DNA of 64,000 bases from Narthecium ossifragum (lineage: Eukaryota > Streptophyta > Magnoliopsida > Dioscoreales > Nartheciaceae): positions 19,697,851-19,761,850 of the forward strand of contig OY986973.1 in assembly GCA_963920575.1 (NCBI GenBank), given 5' to 3'. Position numbers and translations under genes: made by a program. This document shows positions 11,227-21,374 of this stretch, one piece after another. The notes beneath the pieces were generated by a model. It had not been told where the DNA came from. It did not search any database and saw nothing but the letters and a program-made list of their open reading frames with translations. Each line of letters begins with the position of its first letter. The first letter of the stretch is position 1.

Positions 11227-12693
11227 TGATGAATAAATTTTGTATCTCGCAAGTATACGAATCGGTGCAATCAGTATAGTAGCAAGACGAGTATCGTACC
11301 CACAGAGATTTGTAGAGATTATTAGAGTAAAACGCTAAAGAACAGAAAAGAAAGAAAATAAGGAAGGGAAAATAAGAAATATGAAGTCTCAAAAATAGAT
11401 GATCTAATAACGAAATAAGAAAACGATGGAAATATGATGGATGAATACTAAGGTTCCGATTTCACCATAACATCCTCATTCTATGCATTGAATCAATCAA
11501 GATCTCAATTTAATTCCAAGGGCTCGTTCTTCCGGTATGATGATCCGTTCGGCCGCAGTCTTCACCAAGTACCCTCAATTAACCCTAGCTAATGAACCCA
11601 TAACTAAGTATTAACCAAGAATCCATTAAGCTCTGAAGAACAATTATGAACAAAGAATACTCTTAGCTTGAACCCAGCCTCGACATAAACTCATTCATTC
11701 ATAGATCCTGCAAGATTAGGGAATGAACCCTCACCCAATCTCACATACAACAATCTATAATACTTCTATTGGCCAGATAAAGGTATTTAAGATCTCAGTT
11801 ATAATAATGAATGAAACAAGGAAAATAAACTGATAAAATAATCATGATCCAATAACATAGAATGATTCAGTTAGGGCTACATCGGTACCTTAGAAAAGAA
11901 ACTAGCCACTCATGTTCACCATGAGGGCAACAAAACTAATGAAGAAATAAAGAAGAAATAAGAAAAGAAAACCAAGCCTGAAACCCTTCTCCTCGCCTCC
12001 AAACGCTGCCAAAAAGTCCCCCTCAAACCCTAAAAAGAGTCATGTTTATAGGCCCAAGTGTCTCCATCCACCGATTAGATCTAAATCGTTGATTTTCTTC
12101 ACTGGGAAAGTCGGATCGATCGGACTTTAGGTGTTGGATCGATCTGTTGCGTAGAAATCCGCTGTTTTTGGCTATTCCCGAGTCTGATCGATCGGACTAT
12201 GGGTGTCGGATCGATCGGACCCCGTAGGAGGGATGGATGGATCGATCGAACCCCTTATGGCTGAAAAATATATGTTCTGTCACGTTTCTGCGTAGTCCGA
12301 TCGATCGGACTCTGGGTGTCGGATCGATCGGACTTCCAGCTTATTTTCTGTTCTGCCATTCAGACTGCGCCATCGGTACTAAAAGTGCCGTAACTTTCTC
12401 TAGGAAACTCGGAATCACGAACCGTAAAATTCTCCAGAATCTAGACTTCAAGAGATTTCCAACCATATATGGGACATCATCTGGTTCTTCATGAGCAGGT
12501 ACAGATTAATTTTTGAAGTTGATCCATATACTCTTTTCAGCTTCTTTTAGCCCCAATTTCCTGCATTTTCCAAACAACCATGTGAAGCAACATATAGATG
12601 TCAAAATACTAATAAAGATGTTGATTAAGGATAATAATCTAGCAATTGAGATGGTTATAAGGCTGTTCAGAGTACACTTTCATGCACTCATCA
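11227..12693 (-). repeat. 5' LTR of element B
   Basis: On the minus strand it begins TGATGAGTGCATG, the same first about 290 bp as the LTR of C (16614) and the solo LTR at 34830-36425. It ends TTTATTCATCA. A TATA box (CCTATAAAC, minus strand, about 12044-12053) lies below a palindrome array at 12112-12333. The R-U5 part differs from C, so it is a related but separate family. Confidence 0.92.
12112..12333 (-). repeat. GATCGATC palindrome array in the U3 of element B
   Basis: Seven GATCGATC cores occur in about 220 bp, mostly in the longer palindrome CCGATCGATCGG with GGAC/GTCC shoulders. They are spaced about 20-50 bases apart. On the minus strand the array lies just upstream of the TATA box. 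Comparable arrays with different shoulders occur in other LTRs of the window. Confidence 0.85.
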
Positions 12694-12698
12694 AGACA

Positions 12699-13238
12699 TC
12701 ACTCCTTACCACTCAGAGGTTGTCAACATTTCAGTCCAGACCGATGCAGTGCCATTCAAGGTGTAGTACGACCGTTCGTGCCATCTTTCGATTGCTCGAC
12801 AGAGGTTGTCAAGATATCACCCACCATTCCAAACGTCATTAAACAGTCCCCAAAGAGATTATTACATATCTGACAAAGACTCATGACGGCAGAGAACATA
12901 GACAGGATGAGGTGGGGGCCGAGGCAGCCCTACTTCGATAGTCGGCACCAGAGTCATGACGACATGGAGCGACGATGACACCGAGCCTACAGAGATTTCT
13001 GGCGGCATCAGCAGAGTGTTGATTGTGCTCCAGAGGTCGAGTAGCAGTTTCAAAACTGCGTGAGGGCATCGTGCGTGAGATCGACTCCTTCCTTATTGTT
13101 GTTCATCCAGGAGGCACGGAGATATGTCATGGACTTCGTCATCAACTTAGTTGGCACCAAATGCAGAGGTCAGACGCAGAGTTTGTTCCTTATAACCTCA
13201 CCTGTCAGGAAGTGGAGGAAGAATGTCGACAGATAACA
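12699..13238 (+). pseudogene. Chromovirus K: decayed integrase zinc-binding region
   Basis: 13070-13238 still reads as an integrase H2C2 domain (VVHPGGTEI, then NLTCQEVEEECRQ), parallel to 26250-26410 and 52000-52150. The second zinc-ligand pair is damaged, with one Cys replaced. The 300 bases before it show only faint similarity to RNase H/integrase linker sequence. It is followed directly by a hAT insertion whose 8-bp TSD copies the K sequence GACTTGTT. Confidence 0.6.
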
Positions 13239-13246
13239 GACTTGTT

Positions 13247-14140
13247 TAGGGGTGTCCAAAAAGCCCAAATGGCCAGACCCGGTACGGGTCCGGACCGGAC
13301 CCGCCAGGGCCATAGCCCGGTCCGGCCCGGGTGTTGGCCCTGCTGGACCGGGCTGATTCGGGTTCAGGGCCGGACCAGGGCCCCTTGGTCAAAAACCCGG
13401 TCCGGCCCGGTCCGCCCGGGTTTTAAAGGCCACAAGGCCCACACCTCTCTCGCTCTCCCTCTCTCTCTCTCGCAGCTGAGTCTCGCAGCTTCTCAGCTCT
13501 CTCTCTCTCTCTCTCTCTCGTACAGCTTCTTGGCGAGGTTTGCCATCCCCGCCACGGGGGGTCCGCCAAGCCGTCCAAGGACCTCAACGGGGTGGATGCG
13601 CCGCCGCTCTTCGCCGACAGAGGCGGGAAATGAGGAGGCTCCGCGGCCTCCCCGTCATCGATCGACGTCGCGGCCTCCCCATCATCGATCAACGCCGCGG
13701 CCTCCCTATCATCGATCGACGCCGCCCCGCCAAGCTCCACCTCCACCGACGCCGCCCCCACCAAGCCCCATCTCCTTCTCCCCCTTCTTATATAGTTCTT
13801 TCCTCGAGCATGCGCCGGCCTTGTCCCACTCCCCTTCGATCGACGCCGCCCCGCCAAGCTCCACCACCACCAACTTCTCCGATGAGAGCGGCGAAGAGGC
13901 ATTGTTCCTCCTGCAAACTTCCCTGAGGGTTGTGTTGAATGCCTTGGGGAAGACATCGAAGAAGCCTATCTCGGTGTGGTTGAGCTCCAGCGAAATGGGC
14001 TGGCAGCCCGGGTTCGGCTCGGTCCGGTCCGGCCCAGCCCGGTTTTCAAGCCGGGCATGGTTATACTGGGCCGAACCGGGTATTGCCTCCAACTCGGCCC
14101 GGGCCGGGCCGGACCGGGCCGGCCCGGATGGACACCCCTA
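13247..14140. mobile_element. Non-autonomous hAT-type DNA transposon
   Basis: Perfect 12-bp terminal inverted repeats (TAGGGGTGTCCA at both ends) are flanked by a perfect 8-bp TSD, GACTTGTT (13239-13246 and 14141-14148). The 8-bp TSD and TAGGG-type ends are characteristic of hAT. Subterminal zones (13270-13430 and 13990-14130) are packed with CCGGTCCGGCCCGG-like motifs, a plausible transposase-binding arrangement. The middle has a (CT)n run (about 13450-13520) and a GC-rich segment with three about 30-bp repeats (13655-13725) encoding Arg/Pro-rich frames on both strands. No transposase is encoded. Confidence 0.93.
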
Positions 14141-14159
14141 GACTTGTTACGGTCCTTTC

Positions 14160-14572
14160 TGTTAGTCGTTGGGTGCTGCAGGCCTTGGTTGTGGTGCGGG
14201 TTGGTTGCGGGCTAGGCTGCAGACCCAGGCAGCAACTCCCTGTATTCGACCCCTGTTCATTGGGTGAGTGCCCAGGGTAGGGGTGGGCTCCTATCGGACC
14301 CGGCCCGGTGGCACCTTGTCTTCTCTATCCGTGGTGCGGGCTGTTGACCGTGTGGGTCCGGACTGCAGCTCTGTGGTTTAAGGCTAGATGGGTGCCTTAT
14401 ACTATCACTCCGGAGTTTTGGTACGAGTGGTTAGCTCGTTGATCCTTGATCGACACGTGGTATCAGAGCGAGGTCGCAGGTTCGAATCCCAGGGTAGTTG
14501 CTGGGGGGGAGATTGTTGGTCGTTTGGTGCTGTAGGCCCTGGTTGCGGGCCAGGCTGCAGACCCAAGCAGCA
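14160..14572 (+). mobile_element. Truncated TRIM retrotransposon
   Basis: LTR 1 (14160-14455, 296 bp, TGTTAG...CGACA) is followed by a 58-bp interior. This interior has a tRNA-iMet primer site (TGGTATCAGAGC at 14458-14469), a GGTTCGAATCC segment and a polypurine tract (CTGGGGGGGAGAT). A second LTR copy begins at 14514 but stops after about 59 bp at AAGCAGCA. It is the same family as the TRIM at 58828-59528. No clean TSD is visible because the right side is truncated against element C sequence. Confidence 0.85.
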
Positions 14573-14583
14573 TTTGTATATAT

Positions 14584-15359
14584 TGTTGGTTGTGGAATAC
14601 GTGTCTAAGTGGGTGGAGGCTATTGTATGTAGGAATAATGATCATTCCACTATCACCAAGTTTCTTAAAGAGCATGTTTTGTCTAGATTTGGTACTCCTA
14701 GGGTTATTATTAGTGACCAGGGATCGCATTTTTGTAACCGCTCTTTTGAGGCTTTGATGCGCAGGTATGGAGTCACACATAAGATTTCCATTGCTTATCA
14801 TCCACAGACGAATGGCCAAGCTGAATTAGCCAATAGGGAGATAAAGCAAATCCTAGAAAAGACAGTGAGCCCTAACCGAAAAGGCTGGTCCTTGAGGCTA
14901 TCAGACGCGTTGTGGGCATATCACACTGCCTACAAGACTACCTTGGGGATGTCGCCGTTTCGCCTTGTTTATGGAAAACCATGCAATCCACCAGTCGAAT
15001 TAGAACATAAGGCATATTAGGCTTTTAAATCACTAAATTTTACTTTGGATACTGCAGGTAAGGAACGGAAACTCCAGCTGTCTGAGTTGGAGGAACTCAG
15101 GAATGATGCTTATGAGAGTTTCAGGATCTTCAAGGCAAAGACAAAGGCCTACCATGACAAGAAGATCATGCAAAAGACGTTTAAAGTCGGACAGCAAGCT
15201 TATCTGTATGACGCACGACTGCATCTCCATCCTGGGAAGCTGAGATCACGCTGGACATGCCCCTTCACCGTTAGCAGAATATTTGAGAATGGGGTTGTGG
15301 AAGTTGAAGACCCAACGGATGGGAGGCTGTTTACGGTTAATGGACATCGCTTGAAATAG
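14584..15359 (+). pseudogene. Integrase of element C (stop codon inside)
   Basis: The core reads LLVVEYVSKWVEA, then SDQGSHFCN, then HPQTNGQAELANREIKQ. In the DD35E signature the first Asp is replaced by Glu (EYVSKW instead of the usual DYVSKW); the second Asp and final Glu are present. A TAG at 15018-15020, where Trp is usual (HKAY-stop-AFK), breaks the frame. The same frame then continues to 15359 with the C-terminal part (LHLHPGKLRSRWTCPF). Upstream, the open frame runs back into TRIM sequence, so the N-terminal zinc domain is missing. The protein is inactive on two counts. Confidence 0.88.
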
Positions 15360-16613
15360 ATTCCAGAGAAAAGCGGACCCTGAGGAGCACACCGTTTCTT
15401 TCGTAGACCCTGTCTACGAGGGATGATCTCTCTACTATCTATCATTTCTCTTTTTGATTAGGTTAGATTGTTTTAGTTTGTTTGCTTTCATTCTCATTTG
15501 CTTTTGGTTGCTATTTTATGTTTTTAGGATGCCTGGACTTCCGTCTTCCTTGCTTGAGAAAGTCGGCCACAATGAAGAGCCATGTGCAAGATTTTAGATA
15601 TTCTGTCAGGTGGCCTAGCTCCTATTTCGATTTCCTATTTTTATTTATGCTATATATGAAAATTCAGCCAACACCCTTCTGCTTATTTACATGATTAGCA
15701 CACATTGAGGACAATGTGAATTTCAGGTTGTGGGGTGTAGGCATACATGATCTCATGCATGCTACCTTATTGAGTTTAATAGTGTTGAATTGAGTATGTT
15801 ATTAGAAATTATACATGAGCTGAAATTTTTATGCTTATTATACATGTTGCTTTCACATGGATTGACCCATACATTGATTGCAAGCGTGATAATCTGAAGG
15901 TAGAATATTATGTGATTCACACACGAACACTTTATGTGCAGTGGTAATTATACTCACCAGAGGAATAAGCATGCTATTGTCAATCTAGATCATGATTTCA
16001 GCATTAGCTAGTGTTGAGTATTGCATGCAGAGAAAAAAAAAAGTTCTGGAGCTTGATCAAGCTGTGCCTAAACGACTATTAAGTGATCTACTGAGTAACC
16101 GGGTGTTCTTGCCTCAGGAAACTAGAAGCTCGCGTAAAAAGGTAGAACCACTAATAGCTAAAAAAAACTATCAAGTGTTTTGCTAAGTAACCGGGTCTCT
16201 GCGCCTAAAAAAGCGGAGAGTGCTCGCGTAAAAAGGCAAATTGTCTGATAGTTGAAGGAAAAAAAGCATGTGTTGTTTAAATGCGATGGTTGGATGATTG
16301 GTCCGGAAGATAGTAGTGTGCTTGGACTAATGGTGGGTAGAAGTTGCTTCTGTACGTAACATTTATTTGTCACGTCACATGTGTTCTTCTGGATGGTGAT
16401 TAGCATGTTTGATGTGTAGAAGTTGATTTTATATGTTGGTAGTATGTGTATGAGTATAAGAAGTTTTCGTGCTCTGTACTATATAAAACACTATTGACTT
16501 GATAAGGCAGAATTTTTATCATATATGTCTACATCCTTGAACCGTTAGTGTGCTTAATTATATTTTATGCGCTTTGAATTGCTAGAGACTAGCAATAAGT
16601 TGGTTGGGGGGTG
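15360..16613 (+). other. Non-coding 3' region of element C
   Basis: This AT-rich region lies between the integrase stop and the LTR. It includes the phrase CACATTGAGGACAATGTG near 15700, typical of the post-pol region of Athila-type elements, then the duplicated motif (16083-16238), then the polypurine tract. No open frame of note is visible. Confidence 0.7.
16083..16238 (+). repeat. Duplicated 3'-region motif in element C
   Basis: Two copies (16083-16144 and 16172-16238) share AGTAACCGGGT, a GCCT segment, then CTCGCGTAAAAAGG. The order matches the duplicated motif of A and F (AGTAACCGG, GCCTA, then TTCGTGTAAAAC), although intervening bases differ. Confidence 0.75.
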
Positions 16614-18362
16614 TGATGAGTGCATGAAAGTGCACACTGAACAACCTTATAACCATCTCAATTGCTATATCTTCACCCTGAATCAACTTCTTTAGCACTA
16701 TTTTTATACTTTTATATGCTTCACATAGTTGTTTGGAAAATGCAGAAAATTGGAGCTAAAAGAAGCTAAAAAGAGTATATGGATCAACTTTAAAGATTAA
16801 ACTATACCTGCTCATGAAGAACCAGATGATGTGCCATATTTGGCTGGAAATCTCTTGAAGTCTAGTTTCTGGAGAATTTTACGGTTCATGATTCTGAATT
16901 TTCTAGAGGAAGTTATGGCAATATTAGTACCAATGGCGCAAGTCTGGATGGCAGAACAATAAATACACAGGAAAGACGGATCGATCCTGTTCCCTAGAAG
17001 GATCGATCCTTTTATGCAGACAGACTTGACAAAACACCGACTTTTCGGATGATCACAGAAGGATCGATCCTCCTTTCACTCGAGAATTTTGAGGAGAATG
17101 ATCGATCCTCCTTCTATGGAAGGATCGATCCAACTGAGACGGATCCATCCAACTATCCCTCCAACTGAGAAGGATCGATCCTCCTTCTATGAAAGGATCG
17201 ATCCTACTCGGGTGACCCAGGCTACGGAAAATAGAGAAGAAGAAGATCGATCCGACACTTATAGTGGGATCGATCCGCGTCGGGAGTAGCCAAAAATTGA
17301 AGATTTTGATGCAAAGGATCGATCCCACACCTATGGAAGGATCGATCCTACTTTCCCGGTGAAGAAAATCAACGGTTTAGATCTAATCCGAGAATGGAGA
17401 GACTTTGGCCTATAAATAGGAAACTTAGGGTTAATCAAAAGGGAGTTTTTGGACGTTTTTAGAGGCTCTTTTCTGGACGTTTTCCAAAGGGAGAAGATGA
17501 AGGAATCTCCATCCATTGCCGAGTAATACGCGGGCATGGCGGACAAATGATCTAGCGAGGACTAGGGCTTCTTCTCCAACAATGGTTCATAGTTTTAATC
17601 TTTATTGTTAAACTCTTTCCTATGTATTGGATCTTCAAAGATTATTTTTATATTATAGATTTCTATGTGGATGATTAATATTATAAACCCAGTCATGCTT
17701 CTTTGATGATATTGTGATCCCATAGTTATCTCTTTTGATTCTCATACCGAGTCTCGCGTGACCTTTGCTATGCATTGCCCGTAGTGACAGCTGGTATTGT
17801 GTATTCTTATGGATCTGGTAAGACAAGGTTGAGGCTCTATCCCGAGTAATCTTTGCTATGCACTGCCGATTGTGAGAGTTGGTATTGTGTATTCTTAGAG
17901 ATCCGGTTAGATAGAGTTAGGGCTTTGTCTCGATGAACTTTTGCTGCGCGTTGCCTGTACTGACAGCGGGTATCGTGTATTCTTAGGTTTGGGTTGAATG
18001 AAGTTAGAACTATAATAAGGAAGAATCAATCATAGGAAGAGACATTCCATATCTTCCGGTTAAAGGTGATTGGGATGTGAATCCCTTAACTGAGTATTAT
18101 ATGAACCATTGAGAAGAGAAGAATCTAAATCCGAGTGAAGTGATTCCTGAAGCCTAGCCTCATTCAAATCTTGATTTCTTTCGTTAAATTTATCTTATCA
18201 TTACATTTTCGATCTATTTTCTTAACTTTTACGCTCTTGATTGTTTTCGATATATTGTTATCTGTGTTTCTGGATCTTACCTGCTTGTCTCTCTGTGGGT
18301 TCGACCTCTCTTATGCTGTACTGCACCGCGACCACTGTGCGTGACACATTTGAGCGATATCA
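16614..18362 (+). repeat. 3' LTR of element C
   Basis: It begins TGATGAGTGCATG and ends GAGCGATATCA. The ends are confirmed by the TSD-bounded solo LTR of the same family at 34830-36425. A TATA box (CTATAAATAGG) lies at 17410-17420, directly below a palindrome array. R-U5 contains two to three diverged repeats around TTTGCTATGCAYTGCC (17762-17960). Confidence 0.92.
16977..17353 (+). repeat. GGATCGATCC palindrome array in the U3 of element C
   Basis: Eleven GATCGATC cores plus one degenerate GATCCATC occur in 377 bp, most extended to AAGGATCGATCCTT-like palindromes. They lie 57-430 bp upstream of the TATA box at 17411. Spacers differ, so this is not a simple satellite. Confidence 0.9.
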
Positions 18363-18576
18363 ATACCATAGCATGACGGACTTCATCATCATCATATAGA
18401 GGATGTCGAGAGGACTTTATATGATTTGGGTCATTATAGCCTGATTGGCCAAATCAGCACATATATTGCCTATGGAGGACTTTATATGATTTGGGTCATT
18501 ATAGCCTGATTGGCCAAATCAGCACATATATTGCCTATGGAAGACTTTATATGATTTGGGTCATTATAGCCTGATT
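18363..18576 (+). repeat. Chromovirus K integrase core fragment, tandemly triplicated
   Basis: A 65-bp unit starts at 18411, 18476 and 18541 (the third copy is partial, to 18576), nearly identical each time. The unit encodes a decayed integrase stretch (IWVIIA-stop-LAKSAHILPM) matching the chromovirus core around 26515-26565. The period is not a multiple of three, so the array cannot be a protein repeat. It must have formed after the element died. Confidence 0.85.
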
Positions 18577-18731
18577 TGATTCAGCGGTGCTGGGGGTGAT
18601 CCAGCGGTGGCGGACGACTGGCTGGAGGGAGTCAGTCGCGTCCTTGACACTCTGTTCGTCCAGGATGACCGGGTTCGGGTCAAACTTGCCACGTTCTAGC
18701 TCGACGGGGTTGCTTTGGACTTGTGACACTC
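18577..18731 (+). pseudogene. Displaced gag fragment of chromovirus E family
   Basis: This stretch nearly duplicates 19576-19735 of E's own gag, including PAVADDWLEGVSRVLDTLF on the protein level. It ends within a CTCTTC context and joins the middle of the LTR at 18732. It looks like the remains of a second, upstream copy of the element, collapsed by deletion between gag and LTR. Confidence 0.8.
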
Positions 18732-19126
18732 TCTTCAGTAGAGTCGGCTAGATCAGCTTTTGGCGGCGCGACGACTTCCAGAGGTGCTTGAGGTTGTTGA
18801 GGGAGACAGTTGTACTTTTGATAGATTATGTATATATAGACATTTTTCGAGGATTTTTGGGTAAAATGTATAATCGTTTCCCTTGGAGGAGTTTTGATAA
18901 GAATTTATACCGGATGCCTAAATAGTACAACTTGATGTTATTTTAATTGAATCACGTTTATTCTAGTCTTGAGTTATTGGATATTCGAATTACAGCTTTA
19001 TCCATGGAAGTCAATTTGTTCAAATTATCTCTATTTTCCGCATTGTATCGCGCTAGTTTGGATGTGAATTGTAATAAGAACCCTCACACCTCGGTCTGGA
19101 TGGGTTTTCTGGGTCGGAGTGTGACA
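18732..19126 (+). repeat. Truncated 5' LTR tail of chromovirus E
   Basis: Only about the last 395 bp of the LTR remain, matching 33487-33876 base for base with scattered changes. It ends GTGTGACA, two bases before the primer site. The join to the gag fragment on its left lies at a TCTTC microhomology. Confidence 0.88.
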
Positions 19127-19127
19127 A

Positions 19128-19142
19128 CTTGGTATTAGAGCA
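19128..19142 (+). other. Primer-binding site of chromovirus E (tRNA-iMet)
   Basis: TTGGTATTAGAGC is one mutation away from the TTGGTATCAGAGC found at 54001 in the related element H. It matches the complement of the initiator tRNA-Met 3' end. It lies two bases from the LTR end. Confidence 0.85.
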
Positions 19143-19330
19143 GGTTGTAGGTCCCAGGGATAGGATTAGGCTTGCGGTTAAGGTTTTTAGCGTGGATTGG
19201 GATAGTTCTAGGAGTAGAGCATCTCTGTGTGCTTGTTCTTGCTCGTGTGTGATATGCTTTTGCTTTATTTATTGTTGTTGTGTTTTGGTTTCTTACGAGT
19301 CGACGCTTGTCGTCTCTGGTAAACGTGCAG

Positions 19331-20262
19331 ATGACTGGGAGCCGGGCTAGCTGTCCAGTCTGGGGTCGTGGTAGTGCGCGCGACGAGCGCGCCACCCAAC
19401 GGGCCTTAGGGGCCAACGCAGCCCTGCCCCGGGCACCTGCACTAGAGCCAGAGCCGAGGATTGAGGTCGTGATGGAGGAGAATGCTTCTTTTGTTGCCGA
19501 GGAGGTCTCTCCTCCACTCGACCAGCGTGCTATTGCGACAGCGGTGATCGACTTCCAGTAGCTGAACCCGCCTAGGTTGAGCGGTGCTGGGGGCGATCCA
19601 GCGGTGGCGGACGACTGGCTGGAGGGAGTCAGTCGCGTCCTTGACACTCTGTTCATCCAGGATGTCTGGGTTCGGGTCAGACTTGCCAAGTTCCAGCTCG
19701 ACGAGGACGCTTTCGACTCGTGGCACTCTGTTCAGGCCACCATGGACAGGAATGACCCATTGTGGGCCATGTTTCGTTCGTCTTTTCTTTGTGTGTTCTT
19801 TCCCCATAGTGCGCGCTCAGCCCTAGTCCATGAGTACCATACCATTTCTCAGGGTACTCTATCCGTAGTGTAGTATGCAGCTAGGTTCACTAGACTCGCT
19901 AGGTTTGTCTAGGCAGTATCGATGGACCCTCTTGCCAAAGCTGAGCAGTTCCAGTGGGGGCATAGGCTCAAGCTCAAACCGCTTATCGCAGCGCAGCGCG
20001 CTAGCACGTACGCAGAGTTGCTGGAGGCTCAGTTGCAGGAGCCGGGGCCCAGGGCAGTCTCGCCGGTGTCATCTGCATGTGCCAGTGGCAGAGACCAGCT
20101 GCAGAGAGCAGCTCAGGGTAGAGGAGGTCCGTGGAGGCTGCGATAGAGGTACCTATGACACCAGCAGCCATACCAGCATCACCCACCCCAGTACCAGCAG
20201 CAGCCCAGACAGGGAGCCATCCACTTCTCACAGCTTGGCCTCAGGAACAGACATCCGCGGGA
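19331..20262 (+). pseudogene. gag of chromovirus E, N-terminal and capsid part
   Basis: An ATG at 19331 directly follows a GTGCAG context, as in H (54201). The frame has a stop at 19559-19561 (FQ-stop-LNPP), then continues through the capsid-like region (PAVADDWLEGVSRVLDTLF, LAKFQLDEDAFDSW) with a shifted frame and further stops near 19870-19915. A Gln/Ala-rich part runs to the Cassandra insertion. The zinc knuckle lies beyond that insertion, at 21585-21650. Confidence 0.8.
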
Positions 20263-20390
20263 GGAGGTGTAACGCCCCGACCCTCCACTGGGCCCCGCCC
20301 CGCAGGCTCCCGGTCCGACCAGGATCCGCCCAGTGGCGCCGCACCCCGACACAATATTGTCCGCTTTAGGCTCACCGCAGAAATCTGGAA

Positions 20391-20456
20391 AAACTTCCTA
20401 GTAGGTCACCCATCGTGTGACTACTCTAGGTCGATCACGCTTAACCATGGAGTTTT
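20391..20456 (-). other. 5S-rRNA-like segment in Cassandra LTR (copy 1)
   Basis: On the minus strand this reads CATGGTTAAGCGTG, then GAGTAGTCACACGATGGGTGACC, then AGGAAGT, in the same order and spacing as the A box and C box region of plant 5S rRNA. In Cassandra elements this region is derived from 5S rRNA genes and keeps the RNA polymerase III internal promoter. It is not a functional rRNA gene. Confidence 0.88.
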
Positions 20457-21308
20457 CTTACGGATCACAGCCATCACGGCTTTAAAACGCATTGTTTCTA
20501 TTAAGGGCTTACTATATACTTATATCGAACCCCGGACCATACCTAGACGTTGTGGGATTGCTTACCCAGCTACCTGACTCAGCCCTGCCCTCCAGGCGCA
20601 GGCATCTTGTCCCACAGAAGACCCAGCGAGCTTAACAATCCACCCCCCTTGGAGGCCCAGCGTCCTCACTGGCACAATTTTCGGCTGGGAACCGGCTCTG
20701 ATACCGTACTGTAACGCCCCCGCCGCGCTTAACCATGGAGTTTTCTGACGGATCACTGTCATCACAGCTTTAAAACGTGTTGTGTCTATTAAGGGCTTAC
20801 TATATACTTATATCGAACCCCGGACCATACCCAGACGTTGTGGGATTTCTTACCCGGCTACCCGACTTAGCCCCGCCCTCCAGGCGCAGGCATCTTTTCC
20901 CACGGTAGACCCAGCGGGCCTCACAATCCACCCCCCTTAGGGGCCCAGCGTCCTCGCTGGCACAATTTCCGGCTGGGCTTACTATATACTTATATCGAAC
21001 CCCGGACCATACCCAGACGTTGTGGGATTGCTTACCCGGCTACCCGACTTAGCCCCGCCCTCCAGGCGCAGGCATCTTGTCCCACGGTAGACCCAGCGGG
21101 CCTCACAATCCACCCCCCTTGGGGGCCCAGCGTCCTCGCTGGCACAATTTCCGACTGAGAACCAACTCTGATACCATACTGTAACACCCCGGCCCTCCAC
21201 TGGGCCCCGGCCCCGCCCCGCGGGTTCCCGGTCCGACCAGGATCCGCCCAGCGGCGCTGCGCCCCGACACAATATTGTCTGCTTTTGGCTCACCGCAGAA
21301 ATCTGGAA

Positions 21309-21374
21309 AAACTTCCCAGTAGGTCACCCATCGTGTGACTACTCCAGGTCGAGCACGCTTAACCATGGAGTTTT
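21309..21374 (-). other. 5S-rRNA-like segment in Cassandra LTR (copy 2)
   Basis: This second copy, in the right-hand full LTR, is closer to 5S rRNA than copy 1: the minus strand reads GGTTAAGCGTGCTCG and GATGGGTGACCTACTGGGAAGT. The deleted middle LTRs lack this segment or keep only its edge. Confidence 0.88.

Larger units (their letters stand above)
9412..12693 (-). mobile_element. Element B: deleted Athila-like retrotransposon with gag only
   Basis: The insertion is flanked by a perfect 5-bp TSD, AGACA (9407-9411 and 12694-12698). Reading leftward: a full 1467-bp 5' LTR (11227-12693), a tRNA-Asp primer site (11203-11220), gag (11177 to about 9682), then a jump straight into the last about 309 bp of the 3' LTR (9412-9720). 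Pol, the polypurine tract and the start of the 3' LTR are gone. Because both outer ends and the TSD are intact, the loss was internal. It inserted into chromovirus K. Confidence 0.92.
14573..18362 (+). mobile_element. Element C: 3' half of an Athila-like retrotransposon
   Basis: From left to right: integrase, non-coding 3' region with the duplicated motif, a polypurine tract (AAGTTGGTTGGGGGGTG, 16597-16613) and a full 1749-bp LTR. The 5' LTR, gag, protease, RT and RNase H are absent. The left end joins a truncated TRIM and beyond that chromovirus K. The right flank is again K. So C inserted in K and later lost its left half together with part of the TRIM. Confidence 0.88.

Noticed and set aside
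13023..14141. A 372-codon open frame
   Set aside because: It crosses from decayed integrase into a hAT element and out through its other end. The openness comes from GC-rich repeats, not a gene.
14456..14495. Possible tRNA gene (TGGTATCAGAGC followed by GGTTCGAATCC)
   Set aside because: It is the primer site and interior of a TRIM. No acceptor stem or cloverleaf can be formed, and the same arrangement lies between LTRs at 59150-59206.
17053..17328. Open frame with repeated RIDP/GSIL residues
   Set aside because: It is the translation of the GGATCGATCC array in an LTR. Both strands are open for the same reason.
16977..17353. CRISPR-like array
   Set aside because: The repeats are short perfect palindromes with irregular spacing in a plant LTR. 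There are no cas genes, and repeat and spacer sizes do not fit.
20391..21374. 5S rRNA genes
   Set aside because: The 5S-like segments are partial, mutated and embedded in Cassandra LTRs with their own TSD. They are not a 5S gene array.
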